From JBJEFI01 sp051873875 (GTDB taxonomy: Bacteria; Bacillota; Bacilli; Bacillales; Bacillaceae_G): 64,000 nt of DNA. The notes beneath the pieces are model-generated. The model was not told the DNA's origin. It ran no database searches and worked only from the letters and a program-made list of their open reading frames with translations. Below, piece after piece: positions 43,982 through 51,558 of this stretch (position 1 is the first letter of the stretch; each line of letters opens with the position of its first letter). The DNA is taken from NCBI GenBank assembly GCA_051873875.1, contig JBJEFI010000048.1, forward strand, positions 62,001-126,000. Direction: 5' to 3'. The position numbers and the translations under genes are program-made.

Positions 43982-45328
43982 TTACTTCACCTTCTTTCTT
44001 AAACAAGCGATGTAAAAACCATCTGTTCCAAACATGGATGGCAATACTTGAATTTGTCCATTTTTTACAGCACCGCTGTCTACTAATACGTTTGGCATTC
44101 GCTCGCTAAGAGTCATATCCAATTCAAAATTTGGGTGAGTTTGTAAGAAATGATTAATCACTTCTTCATTTTCATCCTTTTCAATTGTACACGTACTATA
44201 TACAAGTATACCATTGTCTTTTAAACATGAAGAGACTTCATTTAATATTTCTTTTTGAATTTCAACTAATTTTAGAACATCTTCCTTCGTTTTTGACCAT
44301 TTTATATCCGGCTTACGGCGAATAACCCCTAACCCTGAACATGGAGCATCAATTAAAATGCGATCAAACTTTTGTTCACCAACAGCCGTTGTGATCTTTC
44401 TTGCATCACATGTGCCTACTTCCACATTTGTTAAGCCAAGACGCTCTACTTGTTGTCGAATTAGTTTTGCTTTATGTTTATGCAAATCAAAGCTCATTAC
44501 TTTGCCTGTATTATGCAATAACTCCGCAATATGGGATGTTTTTCCACCTGGTGCAGCACATGTATCTAATACAGATTGTCCCTCTTTTACACCTAAAGCA
44601 CGTGCCACAAGCATAGAGCTTTCATCTTGAATCGAAACGTATCCTTGTTCATATTCTGACGTTTTGGCAATATTGCCCTTTAATAATTTAATGGCATCTT
44701 GAGACAAGTCTCCTTCTTCTACATCAAATCCTTTTTCTCTTAAGACGTCCATCATCTCAGCAACGGATGTTTTCATCACGTTTACACGAGCTGTTGCCAC
44801 TGGCGGTGTTAAGTTGATTTCACAAATACGTCTTGTTGTTTCTACACCATATTGGGTAATCCATTCTTTCACTAACCATAATGGATGACTTGTTTCAACG
44901 GAAATACGCATTGCTTCATCTTTTATTTCCTCTGTAGAACGATGACCGTTTCGTTGTAAGGAACGTAACACACCATTTACCATGGAAGAAATTCCTTTAT
45001 GCCCACGCTTCTTTGCAATTTCTACTGCTTCAAAAATAACAGCTCGATCTGGAATTTTTTCTAATAAAATCATTTGGTAAAACGAAAGCTGTAATAAATA
45101 ACGTACCCATGGTTCTACTTTTTTAGGATTTTTAAAAAAGGGATCTAAATAATAATTCAATAATGTTTCATTTTGAATCGTTCCATATACTAGTTCCGTT
45201 AGTAGTGCAATATCTTTTCCATTTAAATTACTTTTGTTAATTTCGTTATTTAATAATAAATTACTGTACGCACCATTTTTATGTACCGCAAGAATACAAT
45301 CTAGTGCTACTTCTCTCACTTTTTTCAA
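43982..45328 (-). CDS. rsmB: 16S rRNA (cytosine-967-C5)-methyltransferase RsmB
   Basis: 448 residues. NusB-like RNA-binding N-terminus (about 1-140), then a SAM methyltransferase with DTCAAPGGKTSHIAELL, DAPCSGLGVIRRKPD and the second cysteine STCTI, both nucleophile/assist cysteines conserved. TTG start; the best SD (GGAGAG, within fmt's end) is 10-12 bases away, so coupling is likely. Confidence 0.96.
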   Translation of the reverse strand: MKKVREVALDCILAVHKNGAYSNLLLNNEINKSNLNGKDIALLTELVYGTIQNETLLNYYLDPFFKNPKKVEPWVRYLLQLSFYQMILLEKIPDRAVIFEAVEIAKKRGHKGISSMVNGVLRSLQRNGHRSTEEIKDEAMRISVETSHPLWLVKEWITQYGVETTRRICEINLTPPVATARVNVMKTSVAEMMDVLREKGFDVEEGDLSQDAIKLLKGNIAKTSEYEQGYVSIQDESSMLVARALGVKEGQSVLDTCAAPGGKTSHIAELLHNTGKVMSFDLHKHKAKLIRQQVERLGLTNVEVGTCDARKITTAVGEQKFDRILIDAPCSGLGVIRRKPDIKWSKTKEDVLKLVEIQKEILNEVSSCLKDNGILVYSTCTIEKDENEEVINHFLQTHPNFELDMTLSERMPNVLVDSGAVKNGQIQVLPSMFGTDGFYIACLRKKVK

Positions 45329-45335
45329 CGTTATC

Positions 45336-46277
45336 TTACTCTCCTAATTTAGTCCCAACAGCTAAATGATTTCCTGTGCCACGCATGTAATCTTGACCGC
45401 TCATTCGCTTTTTGCCTGCTGGTTGTAAATCTGTAATTTTAATACCTGTTGTATTTCCTGTTGCCACAACAAACCCATCTTGCTCTAATTTTACAATTTC
45501 ACCAGGAGTTCCAATAATATTATTTACCTTTTCTCCCCACCATACTTTTACAGTTGCACCTTCTAACGTTGTATACGCAACTGGCCAAGGATGTAAGCCA
45601 CGGATATGGTTATAAATTTCTTTCCCTGGCTTTGTCCAATCAATTTGCTCTTGTTCACGTTTAATATTCCAAGCAAATGTGGCTTTTGTTTCATCTTGTT
45701 TTATTGGTGTAATTTCTCCTTTTATTAAAGCAGGAACCGTTTCAGATAAAAGCTTTGCACCAGCAACACTTAATTTATCATGAAGGCTTCCAACATTGTC
45801 TCTTTCTTCAATGGCTACTTCCACTTTGCTTAACATATCTCCAGCATCTAGTTTTTCAACCATATACATAATGGTTACACCTGTTTTTTCTTTTCCTTGA
45901 ATAATCGAGTAATGGATTGGTGCGCCTCCACGTAATTCTGGTAAAAGAGAGGCGTGAACATTGATACAACCGTATTTAGGATACTCTAATAATTCTTTTG
46001 GTAAAATTTGTCCAAAGGCTGCTGTAACGATTAAATCTGGTTTTAATGCGAATACTTTTTCATATTCTTCTTTTTCACGAATTTTTAACGGTTGTAAAAC
46101 AGGAATACCATGTTTTTCTGCTTCTACTTTCACAGGTGGAGGTGTTAATACGCGTTTTCGCCCAACTGGACGATCTGGTTGTGTCACAACACCTACTACA
46201 TCGTACCCTTCTTCAATTAACGTTCGTAATGATAGTACCGAAAAATCCGGTGTTCCCATAAATACTATTTTAGTCAT
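45336..46277 (-). CDS. fmt: Methionyl-tRNA formyltransferase
   Basis: Formylates initiator Met-tRNA using 10-formyl-tetrahydrofolate. 313 residues from the ATG at 46275-46277 (MTKIVFMGTPDFSV), SD GGAG nine bases upstream. Catalytic loop NVHASLLPELRGGAPI and LDAGDMLSK are intact; a C-terminal OB-like domain binds tRNA. Its start overlaps the def stop by eight bases. Confidence 0.97.
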   Translation of the reverse strand: MTKIVFMGTPDFSVLSLRTLIEEGYDVVGVVTQPDRPVGRKRVLTPPPVKVEAEKHGIPVLQPLKIREKEEYEKVFALKPDLIVTAAFGQILPKELLEYPKYGCINVHASLLPELRGGAPIHYSIIQGKEKTGVTIMYMVEKLDAGDMLSKVEVAIEERDNVGSLHDKLSVAGAKLLSETVPALIKGEITPIKQDETKATFAWNIKREQEQIDWTKPGKEIYNHIRGLHPWPVAYTTLEGATVKVWWGEKVNNIIGTPGEIVKLEQDGFVVATGNTTGIKITDLQPAGKKRMSGQDYMRGTGNHLAVGTKLGE

Positions 46278-46746
46278 TGCTTTCTTCTCCTTCTTCTTCA
46301 TAACGTGTTACCTTTGTTGTAAATAAAACACCATGTAAATGGTCGATTTCATGTTGCAGTGCACGTGCTAAAAATCCTGTAGCTTCTATTGTAAAAGTTT
46401 TACCACGAGCATTTTGTGCTCTTACTTTTACATACGTATTTCGCTTTACATAGCCATATAATCCAGGAAAACTTAAACATCCTTCTAAGTCTTCTTCTTC
46501 TCCACGTGAGTCGATAATTTGTGGATTTACTAAATCAATACGTCCATGACGGTCATCAACATCAACGACACATACTTGGATTGCTTCTCCAACTTGAGGG
46601 GCAGCTAGGCCAACACCATCCGCAGCCAACATTGTTTCATACATATTATCTAATAATTTTTTTAGTTTTTTATCAAAAACACTTACCCGTTGACATTCTT
46701 TTTCTAGTACATCATTTGGGTGTTTAACAATTGGTAAAATAGGCAA
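46270..46746 (-). CDS. def: Peptide deformylase
   Basis: Removes the N-formyl group from nascent proteins; metal-dependent. 158 residues, short form. Three motifs in order: GVGLAAPQVG, EGCLSFPG and HEIDHLHG (metal ligands Cys, His, His). Paired with fmt downstream, the opposite reaction. Confidence 0.97.
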   Translation of the reverse strand: MPILPIVKHPNDVLEKECQRVSVFDKKLKKLLDNMYETMLAADGVGLAAPQVGEAIQVCVVDVDDRHGRIDLVNPQIIDSRGEEEDLEGCLSFPGLYGYVKRNTYVKVRAQNARGKTFTIEATGFLARALQHEIDHLHGVLFTTKVTRYEEEGEESND

Positions 46747-46759
46747 ACTCTTTTTCCTC

Positions 46760-49183
46760 CTACATCATCATTAACGGATTAAAATCAATGGAAATGCGTA
46801 AATCATTTCGATTCATTTCTGTTTTATATTGATTGTTAATATGCTTTAATAATTGATTTAAATTTGGTTCTACTTTATATTTCAAAATACATTGGTATCG
46901 ATATCTATCTTTTATCCTCGGAATTGGTGAGGCACTTGGTCCTAATAAAATCGTATTTGGTGAGCAGTGCTGACGTAAATAAGATGTAATATTATCGGTT
47001 ACATCAATTACCTTCGTTAAATCTTGATGAGAGACAGTTATTAATACGATATAATAATAAGGTGGATATTGATTTCGTCTTCTCATTATCATTTCTTGCT
47101 GATAAAAAAGATCATATTGCTGTAGCTTTGCTAGTTGAATACTATAATGCTCTGGCGTATACGTTTGGATAACGACCTCTCCTTGTAAGTGATGACGACC
47201 AGCTCTTCCACTTACTTGAGTCAGCAATTGATACGTTTTTTCACTTGCTCGAAAATCTGGCAAATGTAACGAGGTATCTGCACTTAAAACACCTACAAGT
47301 GTTACGTCAGGAAAATCTAATCCTTTGGCAATCATTTGCGTTCCAAGTAGGATATCCCCCTTTTTTTCACCAAAGGCTTTTAACAATCGCTCATGTGCTC
47401 CTTTTTTCGCTGTTGTATCTACATCCATTCGAATGACCCTTGCCTCTGGAAGAAGCTTATTTAATTCTTCTTCTACCTTCTGTGTTCCTGTTCCAAAAAA
47501 GCGAATATGGTCACTTTGACAAGAAGGACATGTTGTTGGCATTGGTTGGGAAAAATCACAATAATGACATCGTAGCATATGAGATATTTTATGATAGGTT
47601 AAGGAGATATCACAATGAGGACATTGAATAACATATCCACAATCACGGCACATTGTAAAATTAGAATAGCCACGTCGATTTAAAAAGAGGACAATTTGCT
47701 CTTTTTTTTGTAGTCTTTCTACCATCTTTTCAAATAAAACTTTCGAAAACATAGAGCGATTTCCATCTTTTAATTCTTCTCGCATATCAACGATATTTAC
47801 ATCTGGTAGCGCTTGTTTATTCATTCGTTCATTCATCGTTAATAATTGATAAACACCTTTTTGCGCCCTTGCGAAGGACTCTAGAGTAGGCGTTGCACTT
47901 CCTAATACGACTGGACAACCATGATAACTACCTCTCATAATCGCTACATCTTTTGCATGATAACGAGGTGATTCATCTTGTTTATAACTACTTTCATGCT
48001 CTTCATCAATAATAATAATTCCAAGGTTTTCAAACGGAGCAAAAATGGCCGAACGTGCCCCAACAACAACTTGTACTTCTTTTCGTTGAATTTTTCGCCA
48101 TTCATCATACTTCTCTCCAACAGAAAGGCCACTATGCATCACTGCCACACGAGAACCAAAGCGTGCTTTAAAGCGATAAACCATTTGTGGTGTTAAAGCA
48201 ATTTCAGGAACTAATACAATTGCTTCTTTTCCTTCATCTAATACACGTTGAATAGATTGTAAATATACTTCTGTTTTACCAGAACCTGTTACACCGTGCA
48301 GAAGAAACACTTGATGCTTTTCTTGTTCAATTGATGCTAAGATTGGATTAATAACAATTTGTTGTTGCTCTGTTAGTGAGAAAGGCTTGGCACTTTTTAT
48401 CTCTCGATTCGCATAAGGATCTCGATATGCTTCTACTGTTTCTATTTTCACAAACTGATGCTTTGCTAATGTTTTTAGTGGCGAATCAGAGATTTGCAAT
48501 AACGACATCAATTGAGCCATTTGGATTGGCTCATAATGGTCAATAAGATATTCCAATACAATCTTTTGCTTTGTTTGCTTTTTCTCTTGTTCTACATATT
48601 CCTTCAATGTTTCTAAAGGAAGATTAGGGATGACATACTTTATCATCTTTTTTTGTACTTTGTTTTTTACAATATACTGTACTTCCATCTCTTTATTTTG
48701 AATGTATGTAGATAAATGTTCACTAAAAAAAGGATCATTCGCAACATCTTCCCATTTTAAATAACCATTTTTTTTAATTAATCGTCTATATGAGTCCGGA
48801 AACATCGATAATAACTCTTCATTCAAAACAACAAAATGCTTTTCATATTTGGCACGAATAGCGGCTGGAAGCATGGCCTGAAAGGCTGATACTGTAAAAC
48901 AAAGTGTTTCTTCCGATAGCCAAAAACCTAATTTTAATAACTCTCGATTTAACACTGGTTCGATATCTAATAATTCTTTTATCGGCTTTAGCTTCTTGTT
49001 ATCTATATCTGAATGTTGCTTCACTCCAATCACATAGCCAAGTATATTTCTTGGCCCGAAAGGAACAACAACCCTCATACCTTCTTTCACTACATTATTC
49101 CATTTATTAGGAATAATATAATCAAAAGGACGATTCGTTGAATTTGTTGCAACATCAACGATTACACTTGCAACATTGATCAC
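46760..49183 (-). CDS. priA: Primosomal replication restart helicase PriA
   Basis: Reloads the replisome at repaired forks. 807 residues; GTG start overlapping the coaBC TAG by one base, SD AAAGGAG. N-terminal DNA-binding domain, Walker A GVTGSGKTE, DEEH box IIIDEEHESSYKQ, four CxxC pairs forming the zinc sites (from CRDCGYV to CPSCQS), helicase C domain with QVSGRAGR. Confidence 0.97.
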   Translation of the reverse strand: MINVASVIVDVATNSTNRPFDYIIPNKWNNVVKEGMRVVVPFGPRNILGYVIGVKQHSDIDNKKLKPIKELLDIEPVLNRELLKLGFWLSEETLCFTVSAFQAMLPAAIRAKYEKHFVVLNEELLSMFPDSYRRLIKKNGYLKWEDVANDPFFSEHLSTYIQNKEMEVQYIVKNKVQKKMIKYVIPNLPLETLKEYVEQEKKQTKQKIVLEYLIDHYEPIQMAQLMSLLQISDSPLKTLAKHQFVKIETVEAYRDPYANREIKSAKPFSLTEQQQIVINPILASIEQEKHQVFLLHGVTGSGKTEVYLQSIQRVLDEGKEAIVLVPEIALTPQMVYRFKARFGSRVAVMHSGLSVGEKYDEWRKIQRKEVQVVVGARSAIFAPFENLGIIIIDEEHESSYKQDESPRYHAKDVAIMRGSYHGCPVVLGSATPTLESFARAQKGVYQLLTMNERMNKQALPDVNIVDMREELKDGNRSMFSKVLFEKMVERLQKKEQIVLFLNRRGYSNFTMCRDCGYVIQCPHCDISLTYHKISHMLRCHYCDFSQPMPTTCPSCQSDHIRFFGTGTQKVEEELNKLLPEARVIRMDVDTTAKKGAHERLLKAFGEKKGDILLGTQMIAKGLDFPDVTLVGVLSADTSLHLPDFRASEKTYQLLTQVSGRAGRHHLQGEVVIQTYTPEHYSIQLAKLQQYDLFYQQEMIMRRRNQYPPYYYIVLITVSHQDLTKVIDVTDNITSYLRQHCSPNTILLGPSASPIPRIKDRYRYQCILKYKVEPNLNQLLKHINNQYKTEMNRNDLRISIDFNPLMMM

Positions 49184-50382
49184 TATTCTTTCTCCTTTAT
49201 ACTCGCAACAATCTCATCTAATACAGCCGTTGCTACTCCATCTTTTGTCATTAACGGTAATGCTTTTTGAGTCCCATCACGTTTATAAATGGTAACAATA
49301 TTTGTATCTGTGGCAAACCCTGCCCCAGCAACTGTCACATCATTTCCAACAATCATATCTGTATTTTTTCGTTTCATTTTATCCATGGCATAATTAGCAA
49401 CATCATTTGTTTCAGCAGCAAATCCAACTAATAATTGGTGAGTTTTATGTTCTCCTAATGTTTTTAAAATATCAATTGTCCGTTCTAATTCGATAACTAA
49501 ATCGCCATCTTTCTTTTTCATCTTTTGATCATGAATCTGCTTTGGGCGATAGTCTGCTACTGCAGCTGTTTTAATCACAATATCAGTCTCTTCGTAACGG
49601 CTCCATACTGCTTCATACATATCTTGAGCAGTCGTTATCTGCACTACTTCCACATCACTAGGTGGTACAATATTCGTTGGTCCACTCACAAGGGTAACTG
49701 TTGCGCCTCTTCTTCGGGCTTCTTTGGCAACGGCATATCCCATTTTTCCAGAAGAATGGTTTGTAAAAAAGCGAACAGGATCCACACTTTCTCTCGTCGG
49801 TCCAGCTGTTACTAAAATACGCTTACCAATCAAGTCTTGACTCTGATTAAAATAACTTTGTAACACTTCAACAATGTTTTCTGGCTCTTCTAATCGACCT
49901 TTTCCAACATAGCCACAAGCTAATTGACCTTCTGCTGGTTCAATAAATAAGAAACCATCTTTACGAAGTTTTTCCATGTTTCGGACAACTGCTTTGTTTT
50001 CGTACATATGAACATTCATAGCCGGTGCAATAAAAATTGGTGCTGTCGTTGCCATTAATGTTGTCGATACCATATCATCTGCAATTCCATTGGCTAACTT
50101 TCCAATAATATTGGCAGTTGCTGGCGCTACAATTGCAATATCACACCAATCAGCTAAATCAATATGAGAAATACTACTCGCTTCAAATTCTTGAAACGTA
50201 TCACTATGTACATTATTTTTAGATAATGCTTGAAACGTAACGGGTGTGACAAATTTCATCGCACTTTCTGTCATCATTACTTTTACAGTCGCACCTGCTT
50301 GCGTCAATTTACTTGTTAATGCGGCTGCTTTATAAACCGCAATTCCCCCAGTTACACACAATAGTATTTTTTTACCCTTCAC
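49183..50382 (-). CDS. coaBC: Bifunctional phosphopantothenoylcysteine decarboxylase / phosphopantothenate-cysteine ligase
   Basis: Two steps of coenzyme A synthesis. 399 residues; GTG start with GGAGG nine bases upstream. CoaC flavoprotein domain (about 1-190) with active-site SHIDLADWCD, APAMNVHMYENKAV and the Cys of LACGYVGKGRL; CoaB domain with ILVTAGPTRES and NHSSGKMG. First gene after the rpoZ terminator, with a promoter that overlaps that terminator. Confidence 0.97.
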   Translation of the reverse strand: MKGKKILLCVTGGIAVYKAAALTSKLTQAGATVKVMMTESAMKFVTPVTFQALSKNNVHSDTFQEFEASSISHIDLADWCDIAIVAPATANIIGKLANGIADDMVSTTLMATTAPIFIAPAMNVHMYENKAVVRNMEKLRKDGFLFIEPAEGQLACGYVGKGRLEEPENIVEVLQSYFNQSQDLIGKRILVTAGPTRESVDPVRFFTNHSSGKMGYAVAKEARRRGATVTLVSGPTNIVPPSDVEVVQITTAQDMYEAVWSRYEETDIVIKTAAVADYRPKQIHDQKMKKKDGDLVIELERTIDILKTLGEHKTHQLLVGFAAETNDVANYAMDKMKRKNTDMIVGNDVTVAGAGFATDTNIVTIYKRDGTQKALPLMTKDGVATAVLDEIVASIKEKE

Positions 50383-50417
50383 CTTTGTTGTCCTCCATTC
50401 GATTTATCTCTACGAAA

Positions 50418-50446
50418 ATTCTACATGGGAATTAAAAAAATGACAA
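50418..50446 (-). promoter_or_regulatory. Promoter for coaBC embedded in the rpoZ terminator
   Basis: TTGTCA (50441-50446), 17 bp, TAGAAT (50418-50423). The -35 is the end of the terminator stem and the T-run forms the spacer. Confidence 0.65.
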
Positions 50447-50468
50447 CCTACGATGAGATAGGTTGTCA
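50430..50468 (-). terminator. Terminator after rpoZ
   Basis: GACAACCTA / TAGGTTGTC (9 bp) with an eight-base loop, then ATTTTTTTAATT on the minus strand. Confidence 0.9.
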
Positions 50469-50480
50469 ATCTTTACAACA

Positions 50481-50687
50481 TTATTTACTTTCTTCAAGTG
50501 AATGGTACGATAAAAAACCTGCATCAATTTCTTCTAAAGATTTACCAACATTTTTATGAGAAACTGGGTTCTCTACTCGGCAATCTTTATTTTCTTGCAT
50601 TTGTCTAGCACGTTTAGAAGCAACACTAACTAATGTGTACTTTGAATCGATTTTTTTCAATAATGAGTCAATTGATGGATTTAACAT
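50481..50687 (-). CDS. rpoZ: RNA polymerase omega subunit
   Basis: Small subunit that helps fold and assemble beta-prime. 68 residues: MLNPSIDSLLKKIDSKYTLVSVASKRARQM is the conserved core. Its ATG directly follows the gmk TAA, with the SD inside gmk. gmk-rpoZ adjacency is widely conserved and fits ppGpp/GTP physiology. Confidence 0.96.
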   Translation of the reverse strand: MLNPSIDSLLKKIDSKYTLVSVASKRARQMQENKDCRVENPVSHKNVGKSLEEIDAGFLSYHSLEESK

Positions 50688-51308
50688 TTATTCTTCACCT
50701 TCTGCCATGTTTTTGTAAAACTTTTCTACTCTATCTCGACGGCAATGTTCTGCCGTTACTATTGATTTAATGCGCTCGCAAGCAGCCTCAACACGATCGT
50801 TTTCAACAACATAATCGTATTCCTGCATTAATTCTAATTCTTCCTTTGCAACTGTTAAACGATTTGTAATAACATCTTGTGTTTCAGAGCCACGCCCTTC
50901 TAAGCGATTGCGTAGTTCGGATAAGCTTGGTGGTGCCAAAAAGATAAATACACCTTCAGGAAGTAATTTCTTCACCTGCATCGCACCTTGCACTTCAATT
51001 TCCAATAAAATATCTTTTCCTTCGTCTAATGTTTCACGAACATATTTTAATGGCGTTCCATAATAGTTCCCTACGAATTCAGCCCATTCAAGTAATTCAT
51101 GGTTCTCAATCATCGATTTAAACTCTTCTTTTTCTTTAAAGAAGTAATCAACCCCATGTACTTCCCCTTCACGTGGTGAACGAGTTGTAGCTGAAATGGA
51201 ATAATGTAATTGAATATCTTCTTGATTAAATAGCGCTTTTCGAACCGTCCCTTTTCCTACACCAGAAGGACCAGAAAGGACAATTAACAAACCTTTATCT
51301 CTTTTCAT
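50688..51308 (-). CDS. gmk: Guanylate kinase
   Basis: GMP + ATP to GDP + ADP. 206 residues from the ATG at 51306-51308 (MKRDKGLLIVLSGPSGVGKG) with a modest TAGGT SD. P-loop GPSGVGKGTV, GMP-binding TTRSPREGEVHGVDYFF, lid region RGSETQD. Upstream are its promoter and the calcium-ATPase terminator. The yloC and remA genes that precede gmk in B. subtilis are missing. Confidence 0.96.
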   Translation of the reverse strand: MKRDKGLLIVLSGPSGVGKGTVRKALFNQEDIQLHYSISATTRSPREGEVHGVDYFFKEKEEFKSMIENHELLEWAEFVGNYYGTPLKYVRETLDEGKDILLEIEVQGAMQVKKLLPEGVFIFLAPPSLSELRNRLEGRGSETQDVITNRLTVAKEELELMQEYDYVVENDRVEAACERIKSIVTAEHCRRDRVEKFYKNMAEGEE

Positions 51309-51450
51309 GTAAAACCTACCCTTCAATCTATACACGAATAGACAACCTTTTATTTCTTTTCATTGTTACCTATCACTTTTACGATTATTCTATCTTTGTG
51401 TAGCTAACCTAGTTTTATCTATTCAGCCCTTTTCCAATGCTTGTATAAAA

Positions 51451-51479
51451 AATATAATCATTTATTATATTTATGTAAA
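51451..51479 (-). promoter_or_regulatory. Sigma-A promoter for gmk-rpoZ
   Basis: TTTACA (51474-51479), 17 bp, TATATT (51451-51456), leader about 140 nt. The spacer lies in an inverted repeat AAATATAAT/ATTATATTT. The rest of this 250-bp gap holds no gene that I can see. Confidence 0.6.
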
Positions 51480-51518
51480 AAATTGAAAAGGTAATAGAAT
51501 GTCCTCTATTACCTTTCC
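51478..51518 (-). terminator. Terminator after the calcium ATPase gene
   Basis: AAAGGTAATAG / CTATTACCTTT (11 bp) with an eight-base loop, then TTCAATTTTTT, 40 nt after the stop. Confidence 0.85.
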
Positions 51519-51558
51519 GAATTATATCATACCTTGTCTAGAAATGCCAATGCTAATG

